Both the position numbers and the translations under genes were made by a program. From assembly GCA_020845805.1 (NCBI GenBank), contig JADLFD010000175.1:1-34720 (forward strand): a DNA stretch of 34,720 nucleotides, written 5' to 3'. This DNA comes from Verrucomicrobiales bacterium (GTDB lineage Bacteria > Verrucomicrobiota > Verrucomicrobiia > Limisphaerales > CAIMTB01). This document shows, in pieces, positions 9,720 to 20,109 of this stretch (the first letter of the stretch is position 1; every line of letters starts with the position of its first letter). The notes under the pieces were generated by a model, which was not told where the DNA came from, did not search any database, and was given only the letters and a program-made list of their open reading frames with translations.

Positions 9720-12695
9720 ATGCGCTTCCCCACTCGCCTGGATTGGCTTCGTGTCGTCGCTACTGCTGCCTTTCTCCTCCCCGCCGTGCCAGGCGTCCTT
9801 TCCGGCGCGGACGCCGCGGAGGGCGACCCCAAGCCCGACTTCCCGCCCCACACCGAGGTGCTCAAGGACTTCGAGCAGGTGGTCTCCTCCATCGATCGCG
9901 CCCCGAGCCTGCTCCAGATCTGGGTACGGCGTAAGGACAACCAGATGCTGGCGGTGTTTCCCGAGAAGTTCGCCGAGAAGAAGTTTTTCATCGCGCTGAC
10001 GGTGGCCAGCGGAGAGAGGTACGCCGGCCTTCAAGCCGGTGACATGTACGTCTATTGGCGCCGTGTGGACAAGCGCATGGTGCTCGTCGCACCGCAATTG
10101 GATGTCCGCTCCACCGGCGAAGCCGAGTCGCGCGCCAGTGTGCAACGGCTGTTCACAGACCGCGTGATCGTCGATGTCCCCATCCTCGCGCTCGTCCCGG
10201 GGCAGGGCCCGGTCATCGACATGGACGGCCTGTTGGTGGGCGAAGCCGCAAAATTCTTCGGCGGCATGGTCGGGAGCGCGAAGACGCAATTGGCCACGAT
10301 CAAGACGGCCAAGGCGTTTCCCGGCAATGTCGAGCTGGCCTTCGAACTGCCCATGGCCAACGGGATCCTCAAGTCGCTCCACTACTCCATCAGCGAGATC
10401 ACGCCGAACCCGGCGTACCGGACACGTCTCGCGGATGAACGCGTCGGTTACTTCACCACCAGCTTCAGCGACCTCGGGAAATACCAGGCCGAGGAGGACC
10501 AGGTTCGCTACGTGAACCGCTGGCACCTCGAGAAAGCGGATCCGAACATCAAAGTCAGCCCGCCCAAGACGCCCATCACGTTCTACGTCGAGTCCACCAC
10601 GCCCATCCGCTACCGCCGCTGGGTGCGCGAAGGCGTGCTGATGTGGAACAAGGCGTTCGAGAAGGTCGGCTTCGCCAACGCGATCGAGGTCTATTACCAG
10701 GACGCCGCGACCGGAACCCACATGGAGAAGGATCCGGAGGATGTCCGCTACAATTTCGTGCGCTGGCTCAACAACAACGTGGGCACCGCCATCGGTCCCA
10801 GCCGCGTCGACCCGCTCACGGGCCAGATTCTCGACGCCGACATCATCCTGACGGACGGCTGGATCCGGCACTACTGGCGCCAGTTCAATGAGGTGATTCC
10901 CACGCTGGCCCTCGAAGGCATGAGCCCGTCCACGCTGGCCTGGCTGCAGCAGCGCCCCCAGTGGGATCCGCGCGTCCGGCTCGCACCTCCCTCCAATCGC
11001 GGCGCCGTCATCGCCTCGCTGCTCGCCCGTGGCGCCCTCCCCTACGGCGGCCATCCCATGGCCTCGGTCGATCCCACGCTGGTCGGCAACAACGACTACG
11101 ACGGCTTGGTGGGGCGCACCAGTCAGTTCAACGGACTTTGCCGCGCCGCGGAATGCCGGGCCCTGGATCTCGCCGCCATGCGCTTCTCCTTCGAGTTGTT
11201 CGCCGATGCCCTTATCGCCGAGTCAGCCCCCGCCGCCAAGAAGGAGGACGACAAGGAGAAGGAGAAGGACCAAGGCCAAACCAATCAGGTCGACCAAGCC
11301 AAGGGCGCAGCCCCCAAGAAGGAGGAGAAGAAGGGCGAGGATCCCAAGGATCTCCTGGATGGTGTGCCGGAATGGTTCGTCGGCCCGCTCATTGCGGATC
11401 TCGTAGCCCACGAGGTCGGGCACACGCTCGGCCTGCGCCATAATTTCAAAGCCTCGAGCATCTACTCGCTCGAGAAGATCAACAGCGCCGAAATCAAGGG
11501 GAAGAAACCCTTCGCCGGCTCCGTGATGGACTACCTGCCCGTGAATATCTACCAGTGGGAGGACCGCGAAAAGCAGGGCGACTACGGTATGATCGACATT
11601 GGGCCCTATGACCACTGGGCCATCGAGTACGGCTACTCGCTGGGCGACAAACCAGAGGATCTCAAGGCCATCCTCAAGCGCGCGTCCGAACCCGAACTCC
11701 AGTTCGCCACGGACGAGGATACCATGGGCCCCGATCCGCTGGCCCGACGCTACGATTTTGCCGCCGACCCTCTCGCCTACGCCCGCCGCCAGATGGAGCT
11801 CGCGCATCACCAACGCGGCCGGTTGCTGGACAAGTTCGTGAAGGACGGACAGAGCTGGTCGCGCGCACGGCAGGGCTACGAGATGACCCTCGCCCTCCAG
11901 ACCCGAGCCCTCAGCATCATGTCGGGCTGGCTAGGCGGCGCGTTCGTTAACCGCGACAAGAAAGGCGACCCCGGCAATCGCGCTCCCATCGAGGTCATCC
12001 CGGTGGCGCGCCAGCGCGAAGCCCTGACCTTCATCCTGGAAACAGCGTTTCGGGACAACGCCTACGGCCTCAATCCCGAGCTGCTGCGCCGCATGACGAT
12101 CGACAAGTGGCTGGACGATTGGGTCCGTGCCTTCGAGGACCCCACCTGGCCGGTGCACGATCGCATCATGGGCATTCAGGCCCTCGTCCTCACCCGCCTC
12201 CTTAACCCAGGGACCCTGGGCCGCGTCTATGACAACGAGTTCCTCGTTCCCGCCAAGGAGGACGCCGTCACGCTTCCCGAGGTGCTGCGCGCCGTGGATT
12301 CGGAGATCTGGTCGGAACTCGATCGCAACGGCGGCACGTTCTCGGATCGTGAACCGCTGATCTCCAGCCTGCGCCGCAATCTCCAACGCGAACACGTCGA
12401 ACGCCTCATCGACCTCAGCATGCCGGCGTCCTGGGGACAGGCCTCACACAAGCCGATCTCCACCCTCGCCCTCCTGCAATTGCGCCAGCTGAGCGAGCGC
12501 ATCGGCAAAACCACGGAATCACGCAAGGAAGCGAACGCTCTGGATGCCTACTCGCGCGCGCACCTCACTGAAGCCAAACTGCGTATCGACAAGGCCCTGG
12601 ACGCGGGCTACGTGCTCAACGCGGGCGGACTGGGCGGCGGTGGAATCCAATACCTGATCCTCGGCCAGACCAACGCCATCCCGACGGCACGGTAG
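9720..12695 (+). CDS. Secreted zinc-dependent metalloprotease (metzincin motif; DUF5117/DUF4953-like)
   Basis: HEVGHTLGLRHNF matches HExxHxxGxxH. Signal-like N-terminus MRFPTRLDWLRVVATAAFLLPAVPGVLSGADA. YYQDAATGTHMEKDPEDVRYNFVRW context typical of this family. Confidence 0.88.
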   Translation: MRFPTRLDWLRVVATAAFLLPAVPGVLSGADAAEGDPKPDFPPHTEVLKDFEQVVSSIDRAPSLLQIWVRRKDNQMLAVFPEKFAEKKFFIALTVASGERYAGLQAGDMYVYWRRVDKRMVLVAPQLDVRSTGEAESRASVQRLFTDRVIVDVPILALVPGQGPVIDMDGLLVGEAAKFFGGMVGSAKTQLATIKTAKAFPGNVELAFELPMANGILKSLHYSISEITPNPAYRTRLADERVGYFTTSFSDLGKYQAEEDQVRYVNRWHLEKADPNIKVSPPKTPITFYVESTTPIRYRRWVREGVLMWNKAFEKVGFANAIEVYYQDAATGTHMEKDPEDVRYNFVRWLNNNVGTAIGPSRVDPLTGQILDADIILTDGWIRHYWRQFNEVIPTLALEGMSPSTLAWLQQRPQWDPRVRLAPPSNRGAVIASLLARGALPYGGHPMASVDPTLVGNNDYDGLVGRTSQFNGLCRAAECRALDLAAMRFSFELFADALIAESAPAAKKEDDKEKEKDQGQTNQVDQAKGAAPKKEEKKGEDPKDLLDGVPEWFVGPLIADLVAHEVGHTLGLRHNFKASSIYSLEKINSAEIKGKKPFAGSVMDYLPVNIYQWEDREKQGDYGMIDIGPYDHWAIEYGYSLGDKPEDLKAILKRASEPELQFATDEDTMGPDPLARRYDFAADPLAYARRQMELAHHQRGRLLDKFVKDGQSWSRARQGYEMTLALQTRALSIMSGWLGGAFVNRDKKGDPGNRAPIEVIPVARQREALTFILETAFRDNAYGLNPELLRRMTIDKWLDDWVRAFEDPTWPVHDRIMGIQALVLTRLLNPGTLGRVYDNEFLVPAKEDAVTLPEVLRAVDSEIWSELDRNGGTFSDREPLISSLRRNLQREHVERLIDLSMPASWGQASHKPISTLALLQLRQLSERIGKTTESRKEANALDAYSRAHLTEAKLRIDKALDAGYVLNAGGLGGGGIQYLILGQTNAIPTAR

Positions 12696-12739
12696 GCTCC
12701 CTGCGACACCCACGGCGCTCGAACGTATCGTCCGTGCGG

Positions 12740-13270
12740 TCAGGACGGGACGGCCATCGGCCCGATCCGGCTGAACTCCGGGTCGGGGACAACCTTCGCC
12801 AGGCATTCCCGCGCCGTCCCGGCCCAGCCCGGGGCCCGGAAGTCCGGCAGAATCTCGGCCAGTGGCTCCATCACAAACCTCCGGGAGACCGCGCGAGGAT
12901 GGGGCAAGGTCAGCCGTGCCGAGGCGCGCGTTTCCTCCCCAAAGGCGATCAGGTCCAGATCCAACGCGCGGGCTTCGTTGTGGACGCGTTTGGGCGCGCG
13001 GCCCAGATCGCGCTCCAACTGTTGCAAGGCGTCGAGCAACGTTTCCGGCGCCCATCCGGGCTGGATGCGGAAGCCCACCACGGCGTTCACGAACCGCGGG
13101 GTGCTCGGCGGACAGTCCTGCGGCGTCGAGGACCAAAGCGACGAGGTGCGGAAATCAAACGCCGCCCACGCCTGCAGGCGCGCCACCGCCCGGCGGATCC
13201 GACCCTCGGGGTCTTCGAGGTTGGCCCCCACCGCCACCACCACCCAGTCGCCGCCCGACGTCGCCGTCAC
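12740..13270 (-). CDS. folK: 2-amino-4-hydroxy-6-hydroxymethyldihydropteridine diphosphokinase
   Basis: VVVAVGANLEDPEGRI, FVNAVVGF, RALDLDLIAFG, LPHPRAVSRRFVMEPLAEI are HPPK motifs. Likely GTG start at 13270 overlapping the upstream stop (GTGA). Confidence 0.9.
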   Translation of the reverse strand: MTATSGGDWVVVAVGANLEDPEGRIRRAVARLQAWAAFDFRTSSLWSSTPQDCPPSTPRFVNAVVGFRIQPGWAPETLLDALQQLERDLGRAPKRVHNEARALDLDLIAFGEETRASARLTLPHPRAVSRRFVMEPLAEILPDFRAPGWAGTARECLAKVVPDPEFSRIGPMAVPS

Positions 13271-14634
13271 GGCGGGGGCGGGGTGAAGGCCTGCTGCGGG
13301 GTCCCCTCGGCACCCGGCGGTAGAGGAGGCGGGATGATGGGGATTCCCGACTCTCCCAGGTCGATCGGCGCGGTCAGCGACTCGAGCCACGACCCGCCGT
13401 TCTGGCGGTAGGCGTCGAGCAACGGTTCTCCGAGCACGTCGACGATCGACGATTGGGTGGTCTCGCGAATGGCTTCCAGCGCGCGCACCTTCTGATCCAC
13501 CGTGAGCAGCGGGTTGGCACGCACGCGGTCGGTCTGCACCTCCACCGCCGCCCGCATGTCCCAGACCTGGCCGGCCACCTCGGTCGGCACCTGGTGCCCC
13601 AGCGCCAACGAATACAGGGTCTGATAATCCGGGTCGCGTGCGCGCTGGTACTCCTTGAAGCGCTGCTCGCCCAGGGCCTGGCGCACGTTCTGCTGCTGCT
13701 CTTGTTCCAACGCCTCGAGCTTCTCGCCACGCTGGGGATCGTCCGCCGCTGCAGCCAGGGCCGAGGCCTGTCTCTCGCCTTCGCGCTGCAGTCGGAACAG
13801 CGTCTCAAACTCCTCGCGCGTGGAGGAAAAACCCCGCAGTTGCTCGCGAAGCTCGTCCGCCATCGGGCTCGATCGCAGTTCGTACTGCTCCCGTTCCTCC
13901 GGGGTCAGAGACTTGGCAAAGGTGTCCTCGAGCGCGCGCTCGGCGGCTTCCAGAAACGACTGGCGCTCACTGGGAGTGGGTAACCCACGCGCCTCTTCCT
14001 CCGCCTGGCGATAGCGGGCCAAGGCCGCGGCCACGGTTTCGCGCTTGGCGGGATCCAGAAACTGGAGCGCGCGATCGTGCACCGCTTCGGCACGGAGTTC
14101 CTCCAGCTCCGCCGTGATCGCGGAGGTGCCGAGAAGCGTGGCAAGGAGTCGGCGGCGCTCCTGCTCCAATTCCGCCAGGATTTGCTCCCGCTCCAGGTCC
14201 TCGGCGTTCGCCCCCGCACCACCGGCCTTGGCTTCGTCCGGCGATCGCCAGAACTCCCAGTCTTTACCCGTCGGCTGCAGCGCACGTCGCTTCTCGCGAA
14301 AGAGCTTGTCGATGTCCGCTCGGATGATGTCTCGGATGGTCTCCTCGGGGCATCGAATCCGACGCAAGTTGGCGACGTAGGTCGCGTAGTCCTCGGACTC
14401 CACCGTCCGCCAGTCGAGTTCGACGGTCTGATTGCGGATCTGGATGGGGGGAAGCTGCTGCAGCCGCAGCCGCACCGGTCGCGCGCTGGTTGAACCGGTC
14501 ATCTCCGGAGCCGGCAGCTCCGCGCCCTCCATCTGGCGGTGCGCCTCCCGGAGTTGGCGCGCCTGGTAGACCGTCAGGCCAAGCAGTCCGATCACCACCC
14601 CGGACTGCGCCGCGATGATAAAGCGGGACCTCAT
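13267..14634 (-). CDS. Hypothetical membrane-anchored coiled-coil protein
   Basis: 455-aa ORF with N-terminal hydrophobic segment (IIAAQSGVVIGLLGLTVYQ) and long Glu/Arg/Gln/Ala-rich helical region. Confidence 0.8.
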   Translation of the reverse strand: MRSRFIIAAQSGVVIGLLGLTVYQARQLREAHRQMEGAELPAPEMTGSTSARPVRLRLQQLPPIQIRNQTVELDWRTVESEDYATYVANLRRIRCPEETIRDIIRADIDKLFREKRRALQPTGKDWEFWRSPDEAKAGGAGANAEDLEREQILAELEQERRRLLATLLGTSAITAELEELRAEAVHDRALQFLDPAKRETVAAALARYRQAEEEARGLPTPSERQSFLEAAERALEDTFAKSLTPEEREQYELRSSPMADELREQLRGFSSTREEFETLFRLQREGERQASALAAAADDPQRGEKLEALEQEQQQNVRQALGEQRFKEYQRARDPDYQTLYSLALGHQVPTEVAGQVWDMRAAVEVQTDRVRANPLLTVDQKVRALEAIRETTQSSIVDVLGEPLLDAYRQNGGSWLESLTAPIDLGESGIPIIPPPLPPGAEGTPQQAFTPPPP

Positions 14635-14679
14635 GTCGCCGCGAAGGTTAGGGCTCTGCGTGCGGGAATCAACGGGGTT

Positions 14680-15678
14680 CTATCCCGGGACCTCTGCGGC
14701 GGGCAGCACGGTCGGGAATCGATCCTTGCGCGCGGCCTTCCACAACTCCGGATGCGCACGCTTCGTCAGTGTCAGTTCCCCCAGGCACGAGGCCTGACAG
14801 GCGATCAGGCGTACGTCGGCCTTGTGCAACTCGGGACGGCCCAGAACGCGGATCTCCGGTGTAACGACGGAGGTCGGCGGCACGGCGCGACGATCCAGCA
14901 CGAGGTAACTCAAAGGCAGGCTCCGTAAGTCGATCCCCAGGAAATGTGCGAACCGTCCCCAGAACGGATCAGTGAAGACGCCCGCGGGCGGGGACGCGAA
15001 ATGATGGCACCAGTGCCGCTCGTTGCCGGGGCTCAGAATGCCGCACGCACCCCCATGAGGGCAGGGGGACACGATCCGAAAGGTGGCACGGAGTCGCTCG
15101 CGGATGGCGATGAGCGCCAGGCTCGCCTCGTAGGTGCCGGGTTCCACCCAGATCACTGAGGTCGCCGTCGCCAGCTGTGCCAGGAGTTCGTCGACCTGTG
15201 AGGGTTCCAACTCGGTGAGGACGTGGCTCACCAGCACCACGGCCGGTCCCTCTCCCCACCCCACGCCGCTGCGCGTTCCCGGAAACCGCGCCGCCAGCCG
15301 CTGGGCGGCAAATCGCACGGCCAGGGGCGAACGGTCCAGGAACCGCACTTCCTCCACCCCTGCTGTGCCGAACAGGTCCAAGACCGCGCGCGTGGCAATC
15401 CCGGAGCCACAGCCCCAGTCCACCAGAACCCCTGGGGGCAGGGTCCAGCCCAGGCGCTGCAAGTCCTGCAGGACGAAATCCCATTTCCACCCAATGCGCT
15501 GAGCGAAGGTGGCGTCGTATTGGGCGAGGTCCTGCATGCCGCGCCAGTAGTCCTGCCGACCCGCCGTGCCGTCGAGAAACCCACGCCGTAGACGCTCCAG
15601 GCAAAGCCAGTCCGGAACCAGATCGCTTCCGGCCGGAGCCGGGTTGGCCACACCACGAGAAACAGGCACGGCTTTCAT
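14680..15678 (-). CDS. Rsm22-like ribosomal small subunit methyltransferase
   Basis: SAM motif VLVDWGCGSGIATRAVLDLFG and Cys/His motif PCPHGGACGIL...RHWCHHFASPP typical of the Rsm22 family. Confidence 0.8.
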   Translation of the reverse strand: MKAVPVSRGVANPAPAGSDLVPDWLCLERLRRGFLDGTAGRQDYWRGMQDLAQYDATFAQRIGWKWDFVLQDLQRLGWTLPPGVLVDWGCGSGIATRAVLDLFGTAGVEEVRFLDRSPLAVRFAAQRLAARFPGTRSGVGWGEGPAVVLVSHVLTELEPSQVDELLAQLATATSVIWVEPGTYEASLALIAIRERLRATFRIVSPCPHGGACGILSPGNERHWCHHFASPPAGVFTDPFWGRFAHFLGIDLRSLPLSYLVLDRRAVPPTSVVTPEIRVLGRPELHKADVRLIACQASCLGELTLTKRAHPELWKAARKDRFPTVLPAAEVPG

Positions 15679-16892
15679 CGGGTCAACAGGCAGTCCATAG
15701 CGTGGTTTCCCACACCGAACTGTTCACGCAAGGCATTCAACGACTGGCGGACCGCGTCATCGGCAAACGGCCGCCGTGAGGGATCGCGCACCGCAGCCAG
15801 CAGCAGGTTCTTCGGAGTGTGCTCGGGGTCGACGAACTCGATGGCGCGCACACGATACCCCGCCCACTCCAGGTGGAGCGCGCGCAACCCGTCGGTGAGC
15901 CAGTCCGCGAAGCGCGTGGCGAGGAGCCCATGCCGGAACAAGGTGCCCAACGCGCCGTCGGCACGGAGTTGCGGTCGAAGCTGCTGATGACAGCAGGGCG
16001 CCACGACGATCACACGTGCGCCGGCGTGAATGCCTCGCAGCAACGCCTCGTCCGTCGCGGTATCGCAGGCATGCAAGGCCAGGAGCAGGTCGATCCGGGG
16101 CAAGGCCACTTCCGCGATGGTCCCGGCTTCGAACCTCAATCCGTCACACCCCAGTCGGGTGGCCAGCTCCTGCGCGGTGCGCGCCAATCCTGGCTGCGCC
16201 TCCACACCCACCATCTCCACCTTCAAACCGCGCTGTCTTCGCAACACCTGCCACGCTGCGAACGTAAGCGCGCCGCGACCGCATCCCATGTCCACGGCAT
16301 GGAGTTCCTCGGTGGCAGCGAATCCGGCGTCATCCAGTTGGTGTCCGAGGATCTCGGCGAAGCGGAGCAACTGCTGGTGCTTGTGCCGGCGCGAGGGCAG
16401 GGGGGTGCCCGCGTCGTCGACCAGCCCCAACCCCTTCAACCAATCCGCCGCCGAGGGCTCCAGGGCCGTGGCCTTGTCGCGATCATGATTCCTCGCCGGG
16501 ATCTCCCGTGTCCGCGCACGGTGGCGGAGCAGACGCTCCGCTCCACGGCGACCGCCCGCTCCCTGCCATTGCCAGTCCCCGCGAGTGGTTTCCAACAGAG
16601 CCGAAGCGAACCGACTCTCGAGGGCCGTCTCGAGCCACGGCAGGACCTCCGCCGGTGCGAGGTTTCGGGTCAGGTCCCGCCGCTCCTCATGGGTCACCAC
16701 CGACAACACACGCACACCGCGCAGCTCCACGACCCGCGCCGTCTCCCGCCGCGCTGCACCCGCGCCGTCGCGCGGGCTCGAGAGCACCAGGCGCACCAAG
16801 GTGTCGGCCATCAGACTCTCCTGTGCCCGATCGAGAAACTGTCGGCGAGGCTCAGGCCGCGGCGAAGCCGGGGTGGGCGTGGCCTCGTTCAT
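15675..16892 (-). CDS. Methyltransf_32-like SAM-dependent methyltransferase
   Basis: HAVDMGCGRGALTFAAW, LALHACDTATDEAL, VVAPCCHQQLRPQL. Stop overlaps the next start (ATGA at 15675-15678). Start assigned at MNEATPTPAS. Confidence 0.8.
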   Translation of the reverse strand: MNEATPTPASPRPEPRRQFLDRAQESLMADTLVRLVLSSPRDGAGAARRETARVVELRGVRVLSVVTHEERRDLTRNLAPAEVLPWLETALESRFASALLETTRGDWQWQGAGGRRGAERLLRHRARTREIPARNHDRDKATALEPSAADWLKGLGLVDDAGTPLPSRRHKHQQLLRFAEILGHQLDDAGFAATEELHAVDMGCGRGALTFAAWQVLRRQRGLKVEMVGVEAQPGLARTAQELATRLGCDGLRFEAGTIAEVALPRIDLLLALHACDTATDEALLRGIHAGARVIVVAPCCHQQLRPQLRADGALGTLFRHGLLATRFADWLTDGLRALHLEWAGYRVRAIEFVDPEHTPKNLLLAAVRDPSRRPFADDAVRQSLNALREQFGVGNHAMDCLLTR

Positions 16893-16986
16893 GCCCGCCC
16901 CCGTGGGATTCGCCTCTTCACCCCCACACACGCGGCGCGTGCACCCAAGACCTTTGGGTGCGGCGTCCCGAGGTGGCGGGATCCGA

Positions 16987-18840
16987 TCACGGAGCCTTCG
17001 CGACGACGCGTTCGAGCAGTTCGTTCATGCGACGCAGCAGGACCTGCGGTTCGTCCAGCACGCCCGCACTCAGTCGCGCGCTGTCGAAGAGGTGCTCCGC
17101 CACCGTGGCGGCCAGCACGGCATCAGTCCGGCGCAGGCGATCCAGCCCCACCACGACGGTGTGCCCCGGGTTGAGCTCGAGATCCAGCTTGCCCGGTTCC
17201 GCCTCAGGCCCGTCCTCCCGTTTCATGGCCTTCATGAGCCGGCGCATGGAGGAGGTCACCATCTCGTCGCTGTCGATCACCACCGCCGGGCTGCCCACCA
17301 GCCGCTGGGAGGCGCGAACCTGGTTCACGCGGGCGCCGAGGGTCTCCTTCACGAACGCCGCCAAATCACGCGCCGCGTCGTCGCTCAGTGCCCCTTCGGC
17401 GGCTCGCTCGATCTTCAGATCGGCTTTCTCCGCGGGCTTCAATGGCTTGCCGTCGAATTCCCGCAGGTGCTCAAAGACAAACTCGTCCACCGGCTCGAAG
17501 GAGAAGAGCACTTCGTAACCCAGCTCGCGCGGGCCTTCCAGGTACGGACTCGCCGCCGCCGCCGCCCGGTGAGCCGCATGAATGTGGTAGATCTCCTTCT
17601 GCCCCTCCTTCATGCGCTTCACGTACTCCGCCAGGGTCGTGGTCTGGCCGGCCGCCGTGAAGGTGGACTCAAAGCGCAGCAGCTTGGACAGCGCCTCGCG
17701 ATGCTCGTAGTCCGTGATCGTGCCTTCCTTGAGAAACCGGCTGTGCGTGGCGTAGATCTTCTCGTACACCGCCGCGTCCTTCTCGCTGAGCTCCGCCAGG
17801 AACTTCAGGAACCGTCCGGTCAGCACGCGGTTCAGTTTCCCGAGCAACGCGCTGTCCTGCATCGTCTCCCGCGAGATGTTCAGCGGCAGATCCTCGGAAT
17901 CCACCACGCCCTTCAAGAAGCGCAGCCAGTCCGGAAACAGGCCCTTGGCCTTGGACTGGATGAGCACCTTGCGGCAATGGAGGTTCACCTCCGACTCCGA
18001 CTTCCCCAGCCCCATGTTCTCCAGATTACGCGCCGGAACGAACAGGAGCGCCTGGATCGCCAGCGGGGCGTCGGCGTTGAAATGCAACCGCGCCAACGGA
18101 GGTTCCGGGTCGTGCCCGATGAACTCGTAGAACTCCTTGTACTCCTCCTCCTTGATCTCCGACTTCGACCGCGCCCACAGGGCCTGAACGGTGTTCAGAA
18201 CCTTGTCGCTCACCTTGATGGGGAAGGGGACGAACGAGGAATACCGCTTGAGGGTCTGCTCCAGCTGCCAGTTCTCCGCGAACTCCTTCGCGTCGTCCTT
18301 CAGGTGCAGCACAATCCGCGTCCCGCGCGGCAACGCCTCCCCGGGCTCGATGTCGTAGCCACCGGCTCCGTCGGAAACCCAGTGCCACCCCTCGCCGTCT
18401 GGTTGGTGCGAACGGGTGAACACCTCCACCTGGGTCGCGACCATGAAGGCGGAATAGAATCCCACGCCAAACTGGCCGATGAGATTCACCGCAGGCTTCT
18501 CCTTGGCCTCCGCCAACTTCTGCAGAAAAGCCTTGGACCCGGAGTGCGCGATGGTGCCGAGGTTCTCGACCAACTCGTCCCGCGTCATCCCGATGCCCGT
18601 GTCCGTCAAGGTCAGGGTCCCCGCCGCGCTGTCCGCCACGACGGTGATCTCCAACGGGAGCTCAGGCTGGTGCAGCGTCTGACCCGAGGTCTGCAGGAAG
18701 CGCAGCTTTTCCAGCGCGTCCGCCGCGTTGGAGACCAACTCCCGCAGGAAGATCTCGCGCTCGGTGTAGAGCGAGTGAATGACGATATCCAGCACACGCT
18801 GGATCTCGGCCTGAAATGTATGGTGTTCCTTCTGACTCAT
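16987..18840 (-). CDS. htpG: Molecular chaperone HtpG (Hsp90)
   Basis: IQRVLDIVIHSLYTEREIFLRELVSNAADALEKLRF, DTGIGMTRDELVENLGTIAHSG, GQFGVGFYSAFMVA, full length 617 aa. Confidence 0.97.
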   Translation of the reverse strand: MSQKEHHTFQAEIQRVLDIVIHSLYTEREIFLRELVSNAADALEKLRFLQTSGQTLHQPELPLEITVVADSAAGTLTLTDTGIGMTRDELVENLGTIAHSGSKAFLQKLAEAKEKPAVNLIGQFGVGFYSAFMVATQVEVFTRSHQPDGEGWHWVSDGAGGYDIEPGEALPRGTRIVLHLKDDAKEFAENWQLEQTLKRYSSFVPFPIKVSDKVLNTVQALWARSKSEIKEEEYKEFYEFIGHDPEPPLARLHFNADAPLAIQALLFVPARNLENMGLGKSESEVNLHCRKVLIQSKAKGLFPDWLRFLKGVVDSEDLPLNISRETMQDSALLGKLNRVLTGRFLKFLAELSEKDAAVYEKIYATHSRFLKEGTITDYEHREALSKLLRFESTFTAAGQTTTLAEYVKRMKEGQKEIYHIHAAHRAAAAASPYLEGPRELGYEVLFSFEPVDEFVFEHLREFDGKPLKPAEKADLKIERAAEGALSDDAARDLAAFVKETLGARVNQVRASQRLVGSPAVVIDSDEMVTSSMRRLMKAMKREDGPEAEPGKLDLELNPGHTVVVGLDRLRRTDAVLAATVAEHLFDSARLSAGVLDEPQVLLRRMNELLERVVAKAP

Positions 18841-18876
18841 ACGCGTGGATGGAAGTAGAAAAAGTTCGGCCCGCGG

Positions 18877-20109
18877 TCAAGGGGCGGTCAGTGAATGCCG
18901 GGCCAGCCTGAGGAAGTTCACCATCAGTTGGCGCGAGGTCTCCGGCGTTCCCGCCATCTCGATGTGGAATTGGGCCGCATACACCAGGTGCCCGCGCTTC
19001 CGCAGACACTGGATCCGCGTGAGCGCCCCCTCGCCACCGCCCGCCACCACATCCCACCCGTCGGGCGCGTAATTCAGCTGGCCACAGTGACTCTGCATGA
19101 CCTGGAAGCTCGGCGGCATGCCCTCAAACAGGGGCTCGGTGGCGGCGGTGACAATGGCCTTCGGACCCTTCTCGAAAGTGCACTGCGCATAGTCCCCGCA
19201 TGCCAGCCGCCCCTGGCCGGTGTGCCCAATGTGCCCGTAGATCGGCGTCCGCGGACGGTCCTCGTCCCGGCAGTGCGGGCAATCCCACGCCCGGGCCGTG
19301 CCCGAATCGGCGATGATCGCCAGGGCCTGCGCGCCACCGCACGAGGCCCACATGGGCACGGTCGGCGCCGCCAAAATACGTTCCACCCCGCGCCAATGGC
19401 TGCGATCCACCTGGCACCAATCCTTGAATGTCCCGGAGAGAAACACGGCCAGTGGCGCCGGCTCGGCTTTCAGGAATCCAGGCTCCAGATCCGCCACCCA
19501 GATCTGCTGCGCCCCCGCGTTCTCATAACCCGGGCACGAGCGCACCAGCGGAATGAACTCCTGACCGTGACCCGGCAGCTTCGGGTCCTCGGTCGAGTTC
19601 ACCACCAAAACCCACGGCGCCAGGCGCACATTCGCGTCCGGACGCTCGAGAATCTCCAGGGATTGCACCACCGGCCGCTGGTCTCGGATCGAGGCCACCA
19701 CCAACCGCAGGCCACTCGCGCGAACCGGGAATCCGAGGCGGAAGATGCGCACCCGCCGCCGCTCGTTCCGGACCCGGGTCTCGGGCAGCGTCCGCCAGGT
19801 CTTGCCGTCCGTGGTGACCTGCCACTCGTAGTCCAGGGGAGCGTTGCGAAGGATCAGTGGATCGTCGCCCAGCGTCTGCACCAAGCCCCCGATCGAGCGC
19901 GCCTCGGGGAATCGCTGTTCCCATACCCAGGGCGCCACGGTCTTCCCGCCGTCCCAAGCCACCGCACCCACCACCGGCCTGACCTGGCTCAGCGGCACGC
20001 CCGAGGGAATGGGCGTGGCGGCCGCCAGCGCCCGAGCCCCCGGTGACCCGAGGGAGGAAACTAAAAGCGCAGCTCCGGCGAGGAGGGCGCTGAGACGACG
20101 TGGAATCAT
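18877..20109 (-). CDS. Secreted protein with C-terminal class I glutamine amidotransferase-like domain
   Basis: Signal-like MIPRRLSALLAGAALLVSSLGSPGARALA. Nucleophile-elbow-like MWASCGGAQALAIIAD and late QFHIEMAGTPETSRQLMVNF (candidate Cys-His-Glu triad). Confidence 0.75.
   Translation of the reverse strand: MIPRRLSALLAGAALLVSSLGSPGARALAAATPIPSGVPLSQVRPVVGAVAWDGGKTVAPWVWEQRFPEARSIGGLVQTLGDDPLILRNAPLDYEWQVTTDGKTWRTLPETRVRNERRRVRIFRLGFPVRASGLRLVVASIRDQRPVVQSLEILERPDANVRLAPWVLVVNSTEDPKLPGHGQEFIPLVRSCPGYENAGAQQIWVADLEPGFLKAEPAPLAVFLSGTFKDWCQVDRSHWRGVERILAAPTVPMWASCGGAQALAIIADSGTARAWDCPHCRDEDRPRTPIYGHIGHTGQGRLACGDYAQCTFEKGPKAIVTAATEPLFEGMPPSFQVMQSHCGQLNYAPDGWDVVAGGGEGALTRIQCLRKRGHLVYAAQFHIEMAGTPETSRQLMVNFLRLARHSLTAP

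Noticed and set aside
9432-11054. 540-aa minus ORF opposite the metalloprotease start
   Set aside because: Shadow ORF with Gly/Asp/Val/His-biased composition, no motif; overlaps two well-supported genes.
16585-18858. 757-aa + strand ORF antisense to htpG and neighbour
   Set aside because: Shadow ORF of high-GC coding DNA; htpG on the opposite strand is unequivocal and the + translation is His/Arg/Leu-rich without domain motifs.
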